Assembly (NCBI GenBank): GCA_018969615.1
Contig: JAGWYA010000002.1
Location: 67,070-105,719 of the forward strand
Length of the DNA stretch: 38,650 bases
DNA from: Patescibacteria group bacterium
Lineage (GTDB): Bacteria; Patescibacteriota; Minisyncoccia; UBA6257; 02-FULL-45-10c
Direction of reading: 5' to 3'
Below, piece after piece: positions 23,701 through 31,826 of the stretch. Each line of letters begins with the position of its first letter. Position 1 is the stretch's first letter. The notes below the pieces were generated by a model. That model was given only the letters and a program-made list of their open reading frames with translations. It was not told the origin of the DNA and ran no database searches. Both the position numbers and the translations under genes were made by a program.

Positions 23701-24295
23701 GGATGCGCTTTATCTTTCACTGACCGGAAAGGCACAAAAAGAATCGGTGCATTTGGAGGACTGGCCGGAAGCCGACAAGAAAGCGATCGATTATGCATTG
23801 CTTGAAAAAATGGAAGAGGTTCGCCGGATCTCGAGCGCGGCGCTTGCGGTCCGCGCGGAGAAGGGCGTGAAAGTGCGCCAGCCGCTCCAGACGCTTGAGA
23901 TCAAGTCAAATAAGCTTGATGTCCGCGACACGGCGCTGCTTGATATCTTAAAGGATGAGGTTAATGTGAAAGAGGTCCGCTGGAATTTTGATATGGCGGA
24001 TGAACTTCTGTTCGATCTGACGATCACGCCTGAGCTGAAAGCGGAAGGAACACTGCGCGAAGTTGCCCGCATGGTCCAGGGGCTGCGCCATGATGCGAAC
24101 TATATCCCGACCGATGCGATCACGTTAATGATCGAGGGGCCGGCAGAGGTCGTTCATGCGCTGACCGATCATCTTGAGCGTTTGAAAAAAGACGTTGGCG
24201 CCAAAGAAGTGCAATTCCAGCGCGGAACGTTCGATGCGGAACTGAGCTCAAAGATCGATGGACAACCGGTCTGGGTTGGTGTAAAAAAAGTATAA
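20735..24295 (+). CDS. ileS: Isoleucine--tRNA ligase with an inserted histidine phosphatase domain (about 22235-22820)
   Basis: GPPTANGRPGIHHVLGRAFKD (HIGH-like), WDTHGLPVEIEVEKSLG, LDKNGQKMSKSKGNTV (KMSKS), WFDSGAMPFAQ; insertion FYLLRHGEAEHN...TSPYHRTKQTA...LRELDTG...PGGENL...IVSHGDPL in one continuous frame. Confidence 0.96.
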   Translation: MLRNRKEFKLPEIEEEVLAFWKTNAIFEKSLKQREGAKRFKFFEGPPTANGRPGIHHVLGRAFKDVIPRYKTMRGFFVRRQAGWDTHGLPVEIEVEKSLGLKNKQEIEKFGIAEFNEKAKASVWKYQDEWEKLTDRVGYWLSMKDAYITYKPAYVETLWWVFRQIADKGLLTQSFKITPYCPRCQTPLSSHEMGQPGVYKKVKDPSVFVKFKIKGAKGKKKATEYLLVWTTTPWTLPSNVAIAVNPELSYTKYKIGKDFIWSYNPPPMPDTPAGTPPVDIEVIEKISGQKMIGWEYEPLFKVAGPWLKNKKFFRVYGAEFVSTEDGTGLVHIAPAFGEDDMQLIKKHQKDLVGQIPITIDGRGIVQKGLPGAGRFAKQADKDIIAELTKRGVMLKSGEIEHDYPFCWRCGTPILYFSRFSWFIEMSALRDELLRNNERINWVPEHIKEGRFGEWLREIKDWAVSRDRYWGTPLPIWKCEECEATRVVGSLEDLDAHAFATNNFYLLRHGEAEHNVKDIVASGPEKGAHISKLTKKGIEEATHAGENMRKILKGKKLDLIVTSPYHRTKQTARIVAKATKAKVIVDKRLRELDTGIFNWRPVQDHKDFFASPLEEFTKTPPGGENLNDVKRRMFEVVRDLNAKYANKNILIVSHGDPLWVLEGMMRGLSNEEMLKMDYINTDGSVRTAPLHNWPYNLDGELDIHRPYVDELALACSKCKSLPASRQGKMLRVKEVADVWFDSGAMPFAQVHYPFAFPEAETGTLSEKSLEKVIDFPADYISEGIDQTRGWFYTLLAVSTALGLESPYKNVITLGLVLDKNGQKMSKSKGNTVSPWDMMQKYGADIVRWYFYTVNPPSEPKRFDELDLGKMLRKYIMILYNSFVFLDTYGEKMTAAKPATASKNILDQWIMARLNQTMQAVTEGLETYDVGGAGKALESFTDDLSRWYIRRSRARLQRPADGADYAHASATLWHALHTVSLLTAPFTPFFADALYLSLTGKAQKESVHLEDWPEADKKAIDYALLEKMEEVRRISSAALAVRAEKGVKVRQPLQTLEIKSNKLDVRDTALLDILKDEVNVKEVRWNFDMADELLFDLTITPELKAEGTLREVARMVQGLRHDANYIPTDAITLMIEGPAEVVHALTDHLERLKKDVGAKEVQFQRGTFDAELSSKIDGQPVWVGVKKV
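22891..22910. repeat. Small palindromic element translated in frame within ileS
   Basis: CCTGCCTGCCAGTAGGCAGG with 7-bp arms (cctgcct/aggcagg); encodes the extra SLPASRQ between CSKCK and GKMLRVKEVADVWFDSG. Confidence 0.7.
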
Positions 24296-24303
24296 CAACA
24301 TCT

Positions 24304-24615
24304 ATGAATGATTTTGAAAAACTCATGAAGCGCGAGGGGATGGAGAAGGTCATGAAGCCAACCGCAGAGGCGTTTGAACAGCTGATGCGAAAAAGCGGAT
24401 TAGAGGGTATCGCCGGGAAGGAGGGCGAGAAGTTCATCGTTCGGGGTAAGGATGAAGGAGATTCCGATTTCAAAGTTCTTGCCGAATTTGATACGGCTAA
24501 GGAAGCCGAAGAATGGTATGGTACCGTCGGACAGCTGGTGATCGAAGGGGGCGGAGCGTTATTGCTCGAATACGGGCCGTCTGAGCTGCACGAGAATAAA
24601 GAAGAAGAGGAATAA
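24304..24615 (+). CDS. Hypothetical protein (103 aa)
   Basis: Starts 8 nt after ileS stop; terminator follows. Confidence 0.6.
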   Translation: MNDFEKLMKREGMEKVMKPTAEAFEQLMRKSGLEGIAGKEGEKFIVRGKDEGDSDFKVLAEFDTAKEAEEWYGTVGQLVIEGGGALLLEYGPSELHENKEEEE

Positions 24616-24640
24616 AAAAACCGCCCGGAAGGGCGGCTTA
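24614..24640. terminator. Bidirectional terminator between convergent genes
   Basis: AAAAAAACCGCCCGGAAGGGCGGCTT. Confidence 0.75.
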
Positions 24641-24646
24641 ATATTA

Positions 24647-24913
24647 TCACATCGGATGGATCTTTTTACGCCTGAGCTGATTACAGAGCACGCGCTTAAC
24701 TTCGAACGATGGTTCGCGGACGAGATAGAGGGTCATCCCTTTGCCTAAGTTCGGCTCTTTGATCTTTTGTTCGATCACGCGGATCGATGAGCGGCGAACG
24801 AATTCCCAGCTCATGGCCTTCATGAGCTTTTTGTTGACGAACATGTCGCCGGTATGCCCAAATCCTCTTCGTTTCAGAAGAAGAAGCTTCTTTTTGAGAG
24901 CGCAACAGACCAT
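24647..24913 (-). CDS. Small basic hypothetical protein
   Basis: AAGGAGGtttgcctATG; promoter TTGACA-N18-TAAGCT (24978-24949, minus). Confidence 0.55.
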   Translation of the reverse strand: MVCCALKKKLLLLKRRGFGHTGDMFVNKKLMKAMSWEFVRRSSIRVIEQKIKEPNLGKGMTLYLVREPSFEVKRVLCNQLRRKKIHPM

Positions 24914-24976
24914 AGGCAAACCTCCTTTTTCGAAATGATGCTACTCCCAGCTTACACAAAGACGGTCTCTGGTGTC

Positions 24977-25013
24977 AAAAAAATCGCCTCGACGTGAGTC
25001 GGGGCGATCTTTT
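24977..25013 (-). terminator. Intrinsic terminator of trpS; T-tract overlaps the next -35
   Basis: Minus AAAAGATCGCCCCGACTCACGTCGAGGCGATTTTTTTGACA. Confidence 0.8.
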
Positions 25014-26037
25014 AGAGAAGGCCGAGCTTTGTTTTGACCACTTTCATTTTTGCATCGGCAAGCTTTTTTGCTTTTGCATCGCCGGTCTTTAGTGCCGACT
25101 TAATTTTTGCATCCGCTATCTTGGTGTCGCGGAACGGAGCAAGCGCATCCACGGCAAGATCGGCGAGATCAGCTTTGAACTGGCCGTAGCCCTTGCCGGC
25201 GTATTTCTTTTCCAGTTCGGGAATGGGCGTTCCGGAGAGCGCTTCGTAGATGCTGAGCAGATTGGCGACGCCAGCCTTGCTTTCGGGATCGAATTTCACT
25301 TCGGACCCGGAATCGGTGACCGCGCGCATGATCTTTTTCTTTATATCGGCCGGAGAGTCATCGAGGAAGAGGCATCCTTCCGGCTGGGACTTGGACATTT
25401 TCTTTTCCGGATCGGTCAGGCTCATCACGCGCGAGGTCTTCGTCAAAAGCTCTTTCGGCTCGGCGAATGTCGCGCCGAATCGGGTATTGAATTTTCTGGC
25501 AAGCATGCGGGCGAATTCAAGGTGCTGGAGCTGATCTTTGCCTACCGGAACGAATTCTCCGTTGAAAATAAGAATATCAGCCGCCATCAGGACGGGGTAC
25601 TCGACCAATCCATAGTTGGTGTTCTCTATGATCTGATCGTATCCTTCCTTCGTCAGTTTTTCTCTCTCTTCGGGTTTGAGCGCCTGCAGGACCTTTTCTT
25701 TGAACGCGGTCATCCGCAGTAATTCACCCGGAGGGACCAATGTGCTTAAGATCCACTTCAATTCTTGGAGCGGCTGGATCTTTGATTGCTGGAAAATGAT
25801 CGATCTCTTCGGATCGAGGCCGGCGATCAGAAAACTTTTCGCAAGACCGATGATATTTTCATGGAGGTCCTTCGGATCGGGATTTTCAGTCAGCGCATGC
25901 AGGTCCGCAATAAAGAACAGGCAGCGGTAGTCGCCCGCATTTTGCAGTTCGACGAAATTCTTCAGGGCGCCCAAATAATTGCCGAGATGGAGCCGACCGG
26001 TCGGTTGGATGCCGCTGATGAGAAGGGGTTTTGCCAT
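25012..26037 (-). CDS. trpS: Tryptophan--tRNA ligase
   Basis: ISGIQPTGRLHLGNYLGALKNFV; KMSKSQPEGCLFLDDSPADIKKKIMRAVTDS. Confidence 0.97.
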   Translation of the reverse strand: MAKPLLISGIQPTGRLHLGNYLGALKNFVELQNAGDYRCLFFIADLHALTENPDPKDLHENIIGLAKSFLIAGLDPKRSIIFQQSKIQPLQELKWILSTLVPPGELLRMTAFKEKVLQALKPEEREKLTKEGYDQIIENTNYGLVEYPVLMAADILIFNGEFVPVGKDQLQHLEFARMLARKFNTRFGATFAEPKELLTKTSRVMSLTDPEKKMSKSQPEGCLFLDDSPADIKKKIMRAVTDSGSEVKFDPESKAGVANLLSIYEALSGTPIPELEKKYAGKGYGQFKADLADLAVDALAPFRDTKIADAKIKSALKTGDAKAKKLADAKMKVVKTKLGLL

Positions 26038-26061
26038 ACGAGTGATATGGCGCCGGGTGCG

Positions 26062-27903
26062 TTAGAGCTCGATAAGGACCGGAAGCACCATCGGACGCCT
26101 CTTAGTCTTAGTATACAGGAATTGTCCGATCTGGTCGCGGATCAGTCCTTTGACGTAGTCGGGTTCAGGCTCCGTAGACTTCGGAATGCGCTCAAGGAGC
26201 GATTTCAATTTTGTCCTCATGCCATGGAGCAGTTCCTGATTATCTTTAAGATAGATGAATCCGCGGGAGATGATATCCGGCGTTTTGAGGAGCCGGCCGT
26301 TGCGGCGGTCGATCGTCACGATGACGACCACCATGCCTTCATCGGCAAGGAGAAGCCGGTCGCGGAGCACGACCTCCTGGACATCGCCGACGCCGAGACC
26401 GTCGACGAGCACGTAGTTCGTCGGAACGCGCTGGCTGGTGACCGTCACTTTATCTTCATCAATGCGGGCGACTTGGCCGTTGTCCATCAGGACGGCGCGG
26501 TCCTTGGTGAGCCCCATTTCCTGGGCGACCGAAGCCGCCGCTTTCCGCTTGAAGAAATAGCCGTGGATCGGAATAACGTTCCTTGGCTTGACCAGCTTCA
26601 AAACGATGCGAAGATCCTCTTTGAGGCAGTGTCCGCTCGAGTGAATGTCGAGGAGGCGGTAATTGTACACGTTGTCCACCTGGCGCGCGATGTTATCTTG
26701 GAGCGCCTGGACGCTGCGTTCATTTCCCGGAACGACGGAGGAGGAGAACACGACGGTGTCCGACGGTTTCAGGCGGACGACCTTGTGTTCGCCGTTCGCA
26801 ATACGTGTCAGGCCGGCGTTCGGTTCGCCCTGGCCGCCGGTCGAAAGGATAAGGACTTTGTCGTCTTTCTGCTTGTTCACTTCTTCTACCGGGATCACAT
26901 GGTCCTTTTTGAATTTCATGTAGCCGAGGCTTTTGGCGATCTCGACGTTGTTCTTCATAGAGCGTCCGTTGATCGCAACGCGACGGCCGAGCTTCTCCGC
27001 GGTCATGATGATCTCGGCAAGGCGAACGAGCAGGGAAGCGAAGGTCGCTACGATCACGCGTCCTTGCGCGTTCTCGAAGATCATTTCGAGGTTCTTGATG
27101 ACGACCGGTTCCGGAACGGACGTGCCTTCCATGTCAGCGTTCGTGCTGTCCATGAGAAGCGTATGAATGTTCCTTTTGCCGAGCTTCTCGAAGATCTCAA
27201 GATGGACCGGGTTCCCGTCGAGGTCGCGTTCAACGCGGAAGTCGCCGAAGCTTGCCATATTGCCCATCGGGGTCTCTAAAATGAAGCCGATAGCGTCGGG
27301 GATCGTATGATCGATATAGAAGAACTCCGCCGTGAAGTGCGATGAAATGCGCACGCGGTCGCCGTCGCCGACGATCTGGATCTTCGGGCGCGGCAGGTTT
27401 GGAAATTCTTCGAACCGTTTTTCCACCAGTGCCTTGGTCAGCGCGGCGGTATAGATGATCGGATTGCCGATCTTCTGGATGATGTACGGCAGCGCATGAA
27501 TGTGGTCATAGTGGCCGTGGGTCAGGATGATGCCGCGGATATTCTGCCGTTTCGGCTCGAGCGAGCTGACGTTCGGAATGATGTAGTCCACGCCCGGAGT
27601 TTCTTCTTCCGGGAATTGAATACCGGCGTCGATCATGACGATCTCGTCCTTGTATTCGAAGTAGGCGCAGTTCTGTCCGATCTGCTCCATGCCGCCGAGC
27701 GGTACGTAGCGAAGCATCGGTTCGCCTTTTTCTTCATGCGTCACGATTTGCGCCGGCTGCACATGATGCTGCGGCGGACGCTGCGCGTGAGGCTGCGAGC
27801 GGTGCTGCGGCGGACGGTTTCCGTGCCGCTGAGCTTCTCTCGGTTGGTTATGTTCTCTTTTATGGGGATGAAAGTCCCGTTTTGGTGCTTGAATTCTTGT
27901 CAT
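26062..27903 (-). CDS. rnj: Ribonuclease J
   Basis: LGGMEQIGQNCAYFEY, ILTHGHYDHIHALPYI, STGGQGEPNAGLTRI, HSSGHCLKEDLR, PIHGYFFKRKAA; about 60-aa His/Gln/Pro/Arg-rich N-terminal extension. Confidence 0.93.
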   Translation of the reverse strand: MTRIQAPKRDFHPHKREHNQPREAQRHGNRPPQHRSQPHAQRPPQHHVQPAQIVTHEEKGEPMLRYVPLGGMEQIGQNCAYFEYKDEIVMIDAGIQFPEEETPGVDYIIPNVSSLEPKRQNIRGIILTHGHYDHIHALPYIIQKIGNPIIYTAALTKALVEKRFEEFPNLPRPKIQIVGDGDRVRISSHFTAEFFYIDHTIPDAIGFILETPMGNMASFGDFRVERDLDGNPVHLEIFEKLGKRNIHTLLMDSTNADMEGTSVPEPVVIKNLEMIFENAQGRVIVATFASLLVRLAEIIMTAEKLGRRVAINGRSMKNNVEIAKSLGYMKFKKDHVIPVEEVNKQKDDKVLILSTGGQGEPNAGLTRIANGEHKVVRLKPSDTVVFSSSVVPGNERSVQALQDNIARQVDNVYNYRLLDIHSSGHCLKEDLRIVLKLVKPRNVIPIHGYFFKRKAAASVAQEMGLTKDRAVLMDNGQVARIDEDKVTVTSQRVPTNYVLVDGLGVGDVQEVVLRDRLLLADEGMVVVIVTIDRRNGRLLKTPDIISRGFIYLKDNQELLHGMRTKLKSLLERIPKSTEPEPDYVKGLIRDQIGQFLYTKTKRRPMVLPVLIEL

Positions 27904-28036
27904 TACGTTTATTATTTTTTTGATTAATTAATTTTTTATTACTTACTTACTTTTTATTATTTATCGCAAGAGACGAGAGGGCGGCCTACGACCTTTCTAA
28001 TGGATTGCCGTTCCTATCGGTAATGGATAATTTTAG

Positions 28037-28120
28037 TGCCCTCAAGAGGATTTGAACCTCTATGGGATTGCTCCCGTACGCACCTGAAGCGTATGCGTCT
28101 GCCAGTTCCGCCATGAGGGC
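28037..28120 (-). tRNA. tRNA-Leu (anticodon CAG)
   Basis: Acceptor GCCCTCA/TGAGGGC, anticodon stem-loop TACGC-TTCAGGT-GCGTA, long variable arm, T-arm GAGGTTCAAATCCTC; CCA not encoded. Confidence 0.93.
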
Positions 28121-28153
28121 AACGATATCGAATGTATGTTACTACAGTATAGC

Positions 28154-29800
28154 TTATTTCGTAAATACCCGGGTTGTTTTCAGGTACCAGGAGCTTACGC
28201 TCGAGAACCGGTCCGCCGGATAGGCGATGCTTGAGGTATCGAACCCGCCGAAGTGCATCGGCGCGACATAGAGATATTTCGGCGAGTACAGGAAGATCGC
28301 CGGCTCGTCATCGGTGATCAGCTGCTGGACCTTTGAGAGGTCCTGATCGCGCTTGGTTTGATCGGGGTTCTGCCGGATGTCTTCGAGCAATGAGTCGACC
28401 TGTTTGTTCCCGTAGAGCGCCAGGTTCAGCCCCGGATAGAACTTCTCCGATGAGTGCCAGAAGGCGAACAGGTCAGGCGATTGCTTCAGGACGTTCCCGT
28501 AGAGGATCATCTGATAGTTCCGGGTCTTGATGATGTCGTTCGCAAGGTCGTTCGGCTGGACGATATTGATATCCAACTTGATGCCGATCGCTTTCATCTC
28601 TTCCTGCAGGATGTTGGCGGTATCAACCAGAGAGGGGACCTGCGGGACCGTGAGCGAGAACTCAAGCGTGGTGGTTTTGTCGGCGCGAACGCCGGAATCG
28701 TTCGGAGCCCAGCCGGCTTTATCAAGGAGGGCATTCGCTTTGTCGGGCGCGAAAATATCGGCCGGGGTCGAGGAGGCGTCAAACCCTTCCATGGACGGCA
28801 GGACCGGTCCGTTGACGATCGATGCCTTTCCTGAAAAGACGCTGTCGATGATCTGCTGTTTATTGACCGCAAGAAGCATTGCCTGGATAACGTTCTGATC
28901 ATCGAGGCCCGGCGTATTCTTATTGAAAAAGACCGCATAATACACCGGCATATCCTTTTCGAGGAGGGCGTTGCTCAGCGTGATCGCGCCGCTGTTCTTC
29001 GGATCAAGTCCGCCGAATCCGTCGATCTCATGCGCATTGAACGCATCGATGAGGTCTGCCTGGCTCTGATAGAATCGCATTGTAAAGTCATTGATCAGCG
29101 GCTTCGATCCGGAGTAAGACGGATCCGTCGTCAGATGATAGGCCGTAATGAACCCGTTCTCTTTTTTCTCATAGGACAGATAGGCATACGGACCATCGCC
29201 CACCGGCGCGAGATTGAAATTAGAAAGACCGAAGTTGGCGACCGGTACGGATCCCCAGATGTGTTCCGGGATCGGATACAGTTCTTTGAGGTTGTCCGCG
29301 AAGAACACATACGGCGTGCGGAGCGTGAACTCAACTTCGCGTTCGCTGATGCGGTTTGCGATAACGCCTTGCCAGTTCACGGCGAGCGGCGAGTGGCTAT
29401 CCGGGTCCTGGAGGGAATTGATCGTGAAAATAATATCGTCGCTGGTAAGCGGCTTTCCGTCGCTCCAGGTAAGGTTCGGTTTCAGGATGATGTCCCAGGT
29501 CTTATCGTCCGGACTCGGCTTCACGCTTTCCGAAAGATCGGAGACGCTCGCGAAGGTAAGGCGGACAAGCGCCCGGTCCACGTCGTTGGTGTCCGCAAGG
29601 ATCGGATTGACCGCGATCGGCTGGCCGACCATGCCTTCGGTATAGAGCGGGGACGGCGCAGGGACCTCAACGGTGATCGCGTGAAACAGAAGGATGCCAA
29701 GGATGCTCAAGGAAAGGACGAGCACTACGGTAGCCCCCGCAATAATGAGTCGCTCGGTGCGGGTCAGCGCACGGAAGAGAGCAGTAAAAAAAGTGAACAT
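28154..29800 (-). CDS. ABC transporter peptide substrate-binding protein (SBP_bac_5 family)
   Basis: N-terminal TM; SESVKPSPDDKTWDIILKPNLTWSDGKPLTSDDIIFTINSLQDP; VKPRN-less extracytoplasmic SBP fold; LAVNKQQIIDSVFSGKASIVNGPVLP. Confidence 0.85.
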   Translation of the reverse strand: MFTFFTALFRALTRTERLIIAGATVVLVLSLSILGILLFHAITVEVPAPSPLYTEGMVGQPIAVNPILADTNDVDRALVRLTFASVSDLSESVKPSPDDKTWDIILKPNLTWSDGKPLTSDDIIFTINSLQDPDSHSPLAVNWQGVIANRISEREVEFTLRTPYVFFADNLKELYPIPEHIWGSVPVANFGLSNFNLAPVGDGPYAYLSYEKKENGFITAYHLTTDPSYSGSKPLINDFTMRFYQSQADLIDAFNAHEIDGFGGLDPKNSGAITLSNALLEKDMPVYYAVFFNKNTPGLDDQNVIQAMLLAVNKQQIIDSVFSGKASIVNGPVLPSMEGFDASSTPADIFAPDKANALLDKAGWAPNDSGVRADKTTTLEFSLTVPQVPSLVDTANILQEEMKAIGIKLDINIVQPNDLANDIIKTRNYQMILYGNVLKQSPDLFAFWHSSEKFYPGLNLALYGNKQVDSLLEDIRQNPDQTKRDQDLSKVQQLITDDEPAIFLYSPKYLYVAPMHFGGFDTSSIAYPADRFSSVSSWYLKTTRVFTK

Positions 29801-29854
29801 TCGTTGCGTATCGCCGCGGGATGCGCGGCATTCAATTAGCGTTATCGAACAGAA

Positions 29855-30073
29855 TTAGAGGACCAACCCCAGTAATGCGAGAGTCGTGAACAGCACTGCG
29901 AGTACGATAGTCGCCCAAAAGAGCCCCTTTTCAAGACCGCGCCGGGTCTGATAGAAGCCGCCTTTTGATTCTTCACCCATAATACCTCCGAGACCGGAGG
30001 TGCGTTCTTGCAACAGGACCGCGCCGATCAGGAGGATCGAAACGGTAATTTGAGCGACAGGGAGCCAATTCAT
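29855..30073 (-). CDS. secG: Preprotein translocase subunit SecG
   Basis: QITVSILLIGAVLLQERTSGLGGIMGEESKGGFYQTRRGLEKGLFWATIVLAVLFTTLALL. Confidence 0.88.
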   Translation of the reverse strand: MNWLPVAQITVSILLIGAVLLQERTSGLGGIMGEESKGGFYQTRRGLEKGLFWATIVLAVLFTTLALLGLVL

Positions 30074-30082
30074 AAGAGTTCG

Positions 30083-30445
30083 TTATTTGAACAAGGTCTT
30101 TGCCGAAAAATGAAGCAGGATATTCACTGCTGTGATCAGCAGAGTCCCGTAGATAAGCGGCTCAGTTCCACTTATGGTAACATTGACGCTCAAAATGTCA
30201 AGCAAATAAAGCATTCCGGCGTTTATGACCAAGGTAAAAAGTCCGAGGGTAAGCCAGATGACCGGCGAGAGAAGCGTCTTCACGATCGGGCGGATGAACC
30301 AGTTGATCAGCGTAAAGGTTGCCGCGGCGATGAGGAGGTCGTTGAAGTTCGAGGTAATGACGAAGCCGGCGATAAAATTACCCGCCAGCACCAGCGCGAG
30401 GAGGTTCGAGAAATAAGAGAAGACCAAATGTCCGAGCCATTTCAT
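30083..30445 (-). CDS. Phage-holin-family-4-like (YvlD-type) membrane protein
   Basis: Multiple TM segments; ATFTLINWFIRPIVKTLLSPVIWLTLGLFTLVINAGMLYLLD. Confidence 0.7.
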   Translation of the reverse strand: MKWLGHLVFSYFSNLLALVLAGNFIAGFVITSNFNDLLIAAATFTLINWFIRPIVKTLLSPVIWLTLGLFTLVINAGMLYLLDILSVNVTISGTEPLIYGTLLITAVNILLHFSAKTLFK

Positions 30446-30553
30446 GTCTTTAGTATATCATTTTGAGATATTTCTGCTCGGGCAGTATAACTGAATACCG
30501 CCGTACGGCTCGTCAACGCGAATATGCCGCAGTTTCCTCGCCGCACGGCAGTA

Positions 30554-31753
30554 TCAGCCCTCGTTTTTTCCCGGCGGCAGGAAAGCGCGGCGGCGGACGG
30601 ACCGGTGATAGCGGATGACGAAGTTGTGCGTGTTCTGGTCCGCAAGCAGGATCAGCCGCTGCATCGGTTCGGGAAGGCTCGCCATCGGCACCGGCGTTTT
30701 TTTAATGCCGTAGACCTGCTCTTCCGGTTTTGCGAACGAGATGATCTGGATCGACTTTATCTGGGGATGAAGCTTTTGGACCCTTTGCTGCGCACGGAGC
30801 GCGGCGCGGTATTGCGTGATACCGCCATCAATAATGATCATATCGGGATAGGTCCATTCCGCGTGCCTGAGGCGCCGGGAGACGACCTCTTCCATCATAC
30901 GCGGGTCATCCTCGGTGTAGCCGCCGAGGATCTTGAACTTGCGCCAGAGCCCTTTGTCCGCGGTCCAGACGCCGCCGTCCTTTTTCCATGCGGTCATCGC
31001 GCCGACCGCTTCTTTTCCGGAAAGATGCGAGTTGTCATAGCACTCGACGCGCTTGAGATAGGAAAACTCATGTTCGGTCTCAAGGTAGGGCTGGTGCTGC
31101 CAGATCTTTTCCAGGACCAGGAGACTGTACGGGTCCTGCAGGGTGCGGATATATTTCTTATCCTTGCCGGTCAGAACGTTCCTGATCTTGGCGATGTTCC
31201 GTTTGTACGCGCGAACTTCTTTCGCGGTCGGCGTCGCGGTCTTGTTGCAGCAGTAGCCGGGGCAGTTCCCGATCTGCGCGTTCAGGCAGACGCGGAGATG
31301 CGGTTTGCAGGTGCAGTAGGGGAAAGAGCGGCGGAGGATGCGCAGTACGACTTTGATCGCGTTGCCGTCGGTGAACGGACCGATGTACTCGGCGCCCGGT
31401 TCGGTGAACTGATGGACGATCCGGATGCGCGGGAAGCGCTCTTTCGTGATCGCGACGTAGAAATAGTTCTTGTCATCGCGGAAGAGGACGTTATATTTCG
31501 GTTTGAGCGTTTTGATCAGATGGGATTCGACGATCAGGGCTTCGATGTTCGAACGGAGCGTGATCGTTTCCAGCCGGTCCGCTTCCGTATGGAGCGACTT
31601 CGTTTTAATATCGGTGATCGTCAGATAGTTCTTCAGGCGGTTCCGGAGATTGGACGCTTTGCCGACGTACAAAACATCCTCTCCTTTCGAGAAGATATAG
31701 ACGCCGGGTTCTTTCGGTGCATGCTTTATTTTTGAAACGAGGTCGGGCTGCAT
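30554..31753 (-). CDS. uvrC: Short UvrC-like excinuclease subunit (GIY-YIG + RNase-H-like nuclease, no evident UVR or HhH)
   Basis: PGVYIFSKGEDVLYVGKASNLRNRLKNYL; ECYDNSHLSGKEAVGAMTAWKKDG; MIIIDGGITQYRAALR; ends at 399 aa. Confidence 0.88.
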   Translation of the reverse strand: MQPDLVSKIKHAPKEPGVYIFSKGEDVLYVGKASNLRNRLKNYLTITDIKTKSLHTEADRLETITLRSNIEALIVESHLIKTLKPKYNVLFRDDKNYFYVAITKERFPRIRIVHQFTEPGAEYIGPFTDGNAIKVVLRILRRSFPYCTCKPHLRVCLNAQIGNCPGYCCNKTATPTAKEVRAYKRNIAKIRNVLTGKDKKYIRTLQDPYSLLVLEKIWQHQPYLETEHEFSYLKRVECYDNSHLSGKEAVGAMTAWKKDGGVWTADKGLWRKFKILGGYTEDDPRMMEEVVSRRLRHAEWTYPDMIIIDGGITQYRAALRAQQRVQKLHPQIKSIQIISFAKPEEQVYGIKKTPVPMASLPEPMQRLILLADQNTHNFVIRYHRSVRRRAFLPPGKNEG

Positions 31754-31826
31754 ACGGTTTAGTTATCTGATATGAGAGAGATGCTGTCAATAACAAAAAC
31801 AGCCCCGACAGCGTCGGAGCGGTTCG

